Of a DNA stretch of 64,000 nt, positions 60,093 to 64,000 are shown piece by piece. Numbering within the stretch: the first letter of the stretch is position 1; every line of letters begins with the position of its first letter. The translations under genes and the position numbers were made by a program. Source of the DNA: CAZLDI01 sp964558415 (GTDB lineage Bacteria > Chloroflexota > Dehalococcoidia > SM23-28-2 > RBG-16-64-32); contig CAZLDI010000001.1 of NCBI GenBank assembly GCA_964558415.1, positions 124,001-188,000 of the forward strand, read 5' to 3'. Below the pieces are notes generated by a model that was given only the letters and a program-made list of their open reading frames with translations, did no database searches and was not told the DNA's origin.

Positions 60093-61044
60093 TGTCGTGT
60101 CCCACGACATGGTTTACACATTGAGCCTCGAAATGGGCGGACGGCGTCCGAGGGCCATGTGTGGTCGCCGGGTATTGTACTCCAGGGTGAAGACTCGGAG
60201 GGCTGCAAGCCTATCGTCATTGCTGTCGTAGTGGCGCTGGTAGGCCCATTCGCGAAGCAGGGTCTGGATGACGCGTCGGCTTTGCCGTTGGTCTGGGGCC
60301 GGTAGGGGCGTGTGCGCTTGAGGGCGATGCCGCGCTCCTGGGCGATGCGACGGAAGAGGTTAGAGCGGTAGTTCATGCCGTTGTCGGTGAGGATGCGCTG
60401 GACGCCGACGCCCAGGGAGGCGAAGTGAGAAAGAGCCCGTTCCAGGAAGGCGACGGTGGTCGGGCCCTTCTCGTCCGGGAGGGCTTCGACGTAGAGGTAG
60501 CGGCTGTAGTCGTCGATGGCGACGTGCAGCAGATCGTAGCCGTGACCACTACGACTGCGATCGTGCCGCCAGGATGGATCGAACCGCCGGCCGCCGCCCG
60601 GTGGTATCCGCTGCAGCTTCTTGACGTCGAGGTGAAGCAGCTCGCCGGGGGCGGCTCTCTCGTAGCGAACGGGAGTGCGGGCGACCCTGTCCAGCCATTT
60701 GAGTCTGTGGAGGTTCCAGCGTCGCAGCACACGGTGCACAGTGGATGACGGGAGGTCGAAGCGCCAGCCGATCCACTGCGGTCCTCGCCCTGACTGGACT
60801 CTAATCGTCAGAATGGCCTCTACGACGGCCTCCGGCAGGGCCCTCGGACAGGTGTGCGGACGACGGCTCTGCGGATTCAGGCCGTCCCAGCCGTAGCGGC
60901 GGTAGCGGCCTATCCAACGGTGTGCTGTTTGGCGGGAGATGTTCGCCATGCGCGCCGCCTCGGCGACCGCCAGTCGCTCGAAGACGACCCGTTCGACCAG
61001 AGTCCGTTTCGCATGTGCATTAAGCTTCCCTGGGGACACTAACA
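60093..61044 (-). mobile_element. IS481-type insertion sequence, degenerate
   Basis: About 0.95 kb. The left end begins TGTCGTGTCCCAC (plus strand) and the right end, read on the minus strand, begins TGTTAGTGTCCCC; the shared GTGTCCC gives imperfect inverted ends. A single IS481-type transposase fills it. I see no clear target duplication: the flanks are CCTACG and TGAGAG. The element abuts a tRNA-half hairpin (61046-61110). Ends are estimated within a few bases. Confidence 0.7.
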
Positions 61045-61045
61045 T
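60114..61045 (-). pseudogene. IS481-family transposase, frameshifted at the catalytic Glu
   Basis: The reading frame starts with MLVSPGKLNAHAKRTLVERV at 61045. It has a helix-turn-helix region (ARMANISRQTAHRWIGRYRRYG) and DDE-type integrase blocks with LHLDVKKLQRIP and ILTDNGMNYRS. At about 60274-60278 one base is missing. Adding it back converts GKADASSRP into GKA[E]RVIQTLLREWAYQRHY and gives the normal family end RRPHMALGRRPPISRLNV with a stop at 60114. The lost base is in the codon of the catalytic Glu, so the transposase is dead unless the base is a sequencing error. Confidence 0.85.
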
Positions 61046-61110
61046 GAGAGCTGCGGCTCCTTTCGTCTAGCGGAAGTGTTCTAACCACTAGGCGATTCGG
61101 GGCCGCTCTC
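61046..61110. repeat. tRNA-half inverted repeat hairpin beside the IS481 element
   Basis: A long imperfect hairpin: outer GAGAGC/GCTCTC and GCGGCTCC/GGGGCCGC, inner TCGTCTAG (61063-61070) and CTAGGCGA (61088-61095). The minus-strand arm reads like the 5' half of a tRNA-Glu (GCCCCGAATCGCCTAGTGGT then TAGAAC), and the plus-strand arm (GGCTCCTTTCGTCTAGCGG) does so too, on the opposite strand. There is no T arm, so it is not a complete tRNA gene. Confidence 0.5.
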
Positions 61111-61139
61111 TGTGTCAACTATGTCCTGGGACAGTACAC

Positions 61140-61922
61140 CTACGGGGTTGGGCCGTACTTCGTTGCGAGCCATTGGTTCCAGGTGATCTTGCCGTCCGCG
61201 TGCTCCGGGGTGCAGTTGCGGCCGGCGCGGAAGGCGCCGGCGAGGGCGCCGGGCAGCGGCAGGCCGATAAGGAGCGCTCGCTTGCGGCGCGCCTTCAGCC
61301 ACTCGCGCCCCAGGTCGCCGAACGTGCGGACTTCGGGGCCGCCGAGGTCCGGTAGGGCGCCGGCGGGACCGCCGCGAGAGCACTCCAGCATGCGATCGGC
61401 GACTTCACCGGCGTCGATGGGCTGGAACTTGAAATCGCTGGGAAGGAGGGCGATCGGCAGGCGCACGAGCATGCTGAGAAAGCCGTCGAGCAGGGAGTGG
61501 AACTGCGTGGCGCGAAGAATGGAGTACGGGACGGCGGAGCCGGTGATGAGCTTCTCGGCGGCCAGCTTCGCCTTGTAGTACCCCAGGGGGACCTGGTCGA
61601 CGCCGACGATTGAGATGTAGAAAAAGTGCGGGGAGCGGGCGAGCTCCGCCGCTCTGAGCAGGCGCTCGGTACCTTCGACGTCAATCTGCCAGGTGTCCTT
61701 GCGAGAGCTTGTCGCGCTGTGCACGACGACGTCGGAACCGGCGACCGCCTTTTCGAGCCCATCGCCGGTGGCAAGGTCCGCCCGCACCCAACTTACGCCT
61801 TCGGCTGTGGATTCGGGCTTCTTGCGGCCGGCGATGCGAACTTCGTAGCCGGCCGCCGTAAAGCGGGGGACGAGTTCCGAGCCGAGGCCGCCGGTGCCGC
61901 CGGTGATGAGGACGAGTGGCAT
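61140..61922 (-). CDS. NmrA-like NAD(P)-binding SDR (extended/atypical type)
   Basis: 260 residues from the ATG at 61922 (a GTG at 61931 is in frame). The dinucleotide motif is LITGGTGGLGSEL, and a substrate/cofactor stretch is VVHSATSSRKDTWQIDVEGTERLLRAA. YYKAKLAAEKLI carries the Tyr-x-x-x-Lys in YYKAKLAAEK. The pattern PYSILRATQFHSLLDGFL is typical of NmrA-like or ubiquinone-complex-like oxidoreductases acting as redox sensors or reductases. Monocistronic next to the IS element. Function beyond NAD(P) binding is not known. Confidence 0.85.
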   Translation of the reverse strand: MPLVLITGGTGGLGSELVPRFTAAGYEVRIAGRKKPESTAEGVSWVRADLATGDGLEKAVAGSDVVVHSATSSRKDTWQIDVEGTERLLRAAELARSPHFFYISIVGVDQVPLGYYKAKLAAEKLITGSAVPYSILRATQFHSLLDGFLSMLVRLPIALLPSDFKFQPIDAGEVADRMLECSRGGPAGALPDLGGPEVRTFGDLGREWLKARRKRALLIGLPLPGALAGAFRAGRNCTPEHADGKITWNQWLATKYGPTP

Positions 61923-61958
61923 TTCGGGCACAGATTAGCACAGATGGGGGTACTGGCG

Positions 61959-61976
61959 TGCGGGTTGAGGCCCGCA
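61959..61976 (+). repeat. REP-like palindrome 6
   Basis: TGCGGGTTGAGGCCCGCA followed by GCTG, one arm mismatch; related to the palindromes near the transposase at 56.9 kb. Confidence 0.45.
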
Positions 61977-62013
61977 GCTGTTAGGCCGCAGAGACTCGCG
62001 AGGCAGCGGCTGC

Positions 62014-64000
62014 CTAGGGCTCAGCGCTGACCAGCAGGCCGCCAAGGTAGGACTCCAGAATGCGGCGCACCATCGGCGCGGCTTCGCGGGAGCCGGACTC
62101 TCCGGTCTCGAGGGCGGCGAGGGCGACGATGGAGGGGTCGGAGCGGTTGGCGTACGCGACGAAGAAGACGTGGCTGGCGCCGAAGGAGAGGTCTTCCGCG
62201 GTGCCGGACTTACCGGCGGCGTCTACGCTGGAGCCGAGCCAGGCGCCGTAAGACGTGCCGCCCGGGCTCTGCGTCACCAGGCCGAGACCGTAGCGGATGG
62301 CTTCCAGCGTGGCCTGCGAGGCGGGCAGCGGGTTGATCGTCTCCGCCTGGAACTCCTGCACCGCGACGCCGCCGGGCTCTGAGATGCTCTTGATGAGCAG
62401 CGGCTTGCGCAGAATGCCGGGCCCGGAGATTGAAGAGTAAGTGTTGGCGATCTGCATCGGCGTGGCGAGCATGAAGCCCTGGCCGATGCCCATGTTCACG
62501 GCGTCTCCGGTGTACCAGAAGTCGTTGAAGTTCTCTTCCTTGTACTCCGGATCGCCGACGACTCCTTCGGCCTCTTCGAGGCCAATACCGGTCACGGCCC
62601 CGTAGCCAAACTGGCGGATGACCTGCGGAAAGATCTCGGGGTCAATCTCGTCCAGGATCTTGGCGATGTCGAAGAAGACCGGGTTGCAGGACGCCATCAA
62701 TCCCTGGGACGGCGTGAGGAAGCCGCGGTCCACGCTCTGCCAGTTCTTCTGCTTGAACGCCTCGCCCAGCTTGGTCCACTCGGGCGAGCAGTGAAACGTG
62801 GAGCTGGTGCTGATCCCGCCGCGCTCCAGGCCGGCAGCCATCGTCACTACCTTGAACGTGGACCCGGGTGGGTACGTAGCCAGCAACGGGCGGTGGAGAA
62901 ACGGCTGCCGCGGATCGTTCGTGACAGCTTCGAATTCCGACTGCGTCAGGCCACGGATGAAGGCGTTGGGGTCGAAGCGCGGGTAAGAGGCGATGGCCAG
63001 AACAGAGTTGTCGCGCGGGTCCATCGCGACGATGGAGCCGACACGCTCCCCGAGCTCCGTCTCCGCCTTCTTCTGGACGTTGATATCGATTGCGAGAGTG
63101 ATGTCTTTACCGGGGACCGACGGCCGCTCCGCGATGGTGCGTGCGATCGAGCCCTCAGGCGTGATGGTCGCGAGCAGGCCACCGCGCTCGCCCGCCAGCA
63201 GGTCGTTCTTTACCAGCTCCAGGCCGAAGGCGCCGATCAGGTCGCCCGGTTCGTAGCCTTCCGGGCCGAGCTCGCTGAGCTGCTCCTCCGTCACTTCGGT
63301 CATATAGCCGAGCACGTGCGCGGCCGCGGAGCCGTGCGGATAGACGCGCTGCGTCTTCTCCCGCACGACAACGCCCAGGTCGACCATATCGTGGAACTGC
63401 TGCACCTGCTCCGGCGGCGTGCCGTAGGGCAGCGTCTTCACCGGGATGAAATAGTACGAAGGGAGCGTGGTCTCAACCTGCGCGCGCACCTCAGCGTCCG
63501 TGAGTCCGAGCGCGGCCGAGAGGCGGGCGATCAGCGTCTCCTTGTCCGTAATGCGGTCCGGGACGATCCCGACGGAGGCGAGGTTGGCGTCCACAGCCAG
63601 CTCTTTTCCGTTGCGGTCGTAGATGCCACCGCGGCGGGGAACGTCTGTGAAGAAGTGGACGAGCGAGCGGTCGTCCAGCTCCGCGAAGACGAGGGACGGC
63701 GTCCAGGCGATGCGCCACTCCTGCTTCGTCTGCGGCGGTTCGCCGCTGGGTACCGGCTGCGGGATGTCTTCGCGCACCAGCGGCATAACGTTCTCCTGCG
63801 CGATGTCGCCAAAGAAGGCGGTGTGAATCGTGACGGCGAACGGGACTTCCACGGCCGCGCCCGTCGAGACCGGGCTCAGCTCGAAGTCGATGCTCATGAT
63901 CGTCGCCTCATCGGCGATCGCCGCATAACGCTCCACGAACTTCTGCTCGTCGATTGTGAGTTTCGCCTCGGAGGACAGGAGCGCGTACAGGTCGTCGTAT
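62014..64000 (-). CDS. class B penicillin-binding protein with MecA-type NTF2-like N-terminal domain, 5' end beyond window
   Basis: Peptidoglycan transpeptidase. The frame stays open to the window edge (YDDLYALLSSEAKLTIDEQK before the GTG at 63936), so the gene begins outside; more than 660 residues are visible. The visible N-terminal part looks like a MecA-N/NTF2-like domain (FELSPVSTGAAVEVPFAV). A PBP dimer-type region follows (RGGIYDRNGKELAV, YPHGSAAAHVLGYM), then the transpeptidase with TYPPGSTFKVVT (Ser-x-x-Lys), ASCNPVFF (Ser-x-Asn form) and DAAGKSGTAED (Lys-Ser-Gly). Only the ends outside are missing. Penicillin-interacting domain architecture resembles PBP2a-like enzymes, but intrinsic resistance is not implied. 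Confidence 0.92.
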   Translation of the reverse strand, partial: YDDLYALLSSEAKLTIDEQKFVERYAAIADEATIMSIDFELSPVSTGAAVEVPFAVTIHTAFFGDIAQENVMPLVREDIPQPVPSGEPPQTKQEWRIAWTPSLVFAELDDRSLVHFFTDVPRRGGIYDRNGKELAVDANLASVGIVPDRITDKETLIARLSAALGLTDAEVRAQVETTLPSYYFIPVKTLPYGTPPEQVQQFHDMVDLGVVVREKTQRVYPHGSAAAHVLGYMTEVTEEQLSELGPEGYEPGDLIGAFGLELVKNDLLAGERGGLLATITPEGSIARTIAERPSVPGKDITLAIDINVQKKAETELGERVGSIVAMDPRDNSVLAIASYPRFDPNAFIRGLTQSEFEAVTNDPRQPFLHRPLLATYPPGSTFKVVTMAAGLERGGISTSSTFHCSPEWTKLGEAFKQKNWQSVDRGFLTPSQGLMASCNPVFFDIAKILDEIDPEIFPQVIRQFGYGAVTGIGLEEAEGVVGDPEYKEENFNDFWYTGDAVNMGIGQGFMLATPMQIANTYSSISGPGILRKPLLIKSISEPGGVAVQEFQAETINPLPASQATLEAIRYGLGLVTQSPGGTSYGAWLGSSVDAAGKSGTAEDLSFGASHVFFVAYANRSDPSIVALAALETGESGSREAAPMVRRILESYLGGLLVSAEP

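Noticed and set aside
61046..61110. A complete tRNA-Glu gene beside the IS481 element
   Set aside because: Only D-arm-like halves are present on both strands; there is no T arm, and no proper anticodon stem-loop forms.

Overview
The window is GC-rich bacterial chromosome. I infer a member of the Chloroflexota, close to the Dehalococcoidia-type lineages known mainly from metagenomes. The reasons are an eleven-subunit complex I without NuoEFG, a split GcvPA/GcvPB glycine decarboxylase, a KimA-type K+ permease, a GlnR-like orphan regulator, many GTG/TTG starts, and several secreted Asp/Asn-rich proteins that share one C-terminal module. The assignment rests on recalled family resemblance only.

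Layout. 0-2.2 kb: murI (cut by the window edge), a lipoprotein cyclophilin and lipA. 2.3-12.5 kb: a GlnR-like regulator, a KdpD/KdpE-like two-component pair next to a KimA-like K+ permease, then amt-glnK-glnA-glnA. A 11-bp-periodic GTAAC array lies before amt, and paired GTTGAG direct repeats lie before kimA, so each regulator has a plausible operator in sight. 12.6-19.1 kb: two large secreted proteins with the shared C-terminal module. 19.2-30.4 kb: a nuoABCDHIJK-LMN operon on the minus strand, interrupted between nuoK and nuoL by a four-helix-bundle (23S rRNA IVS-type) gene with purine/pyrimidine-rich complementary arms. 30.4-37.1 kb: valS, a DUF695-like gene, a secreted thrombospondin-type-3 protein with cohesin-like domains, and a frameshifted metallo-beta-lactamase-fold gene. 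37.1-37.8 kb holds no protein gene. It carries two parallel units on the minus strand, each with a promoter, a tRNA-like gene, a second promoter, a short RNA antisense to that tRNA's D/anticodon region, and a terminator hairpin. The terminators are identical between units and the antisense parts are not.

37.8-49.2 kb: gcvT-gcvH-gcvPA-gcvPB, a class V aminotransferase, a DinB-like protein, a vapBC-like module with an inverted-repeat operator, an enoyl-CoA hydratase/SDR cluster and a VIT1-type transporter. 49.2-64 kb: two CaiB/BaiF CoA-transferases, three secreted or surface proteins, a truncated REP-associated (IS200-like) transposase with six related palindromes, another enoyl-CoA hydratase, a cupin, a histidine-phosphatase-fold protein, a second DinB-like protein, a decayed IS481-type element beside a tRNA-half hairpin, an NmrA-like SDR, and a class B penicillin-binding protein running off the right edge.

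Functional themes are nitrogen assimilation (GlnR-like, Amt, PII, two GS), potassium homeostasis (KdpDE-like plus KimA), respiration (complex I), one-carbon/lipoate metabolism (LipA supplies the cofactor of GcvH), acyl-CoA metabolism, and a surface-protein system built on a repeated dockerin-like C-terminal module. The most unusual locus is the pair of tRNA-like/antisense units at 37.2-37.8 kb.
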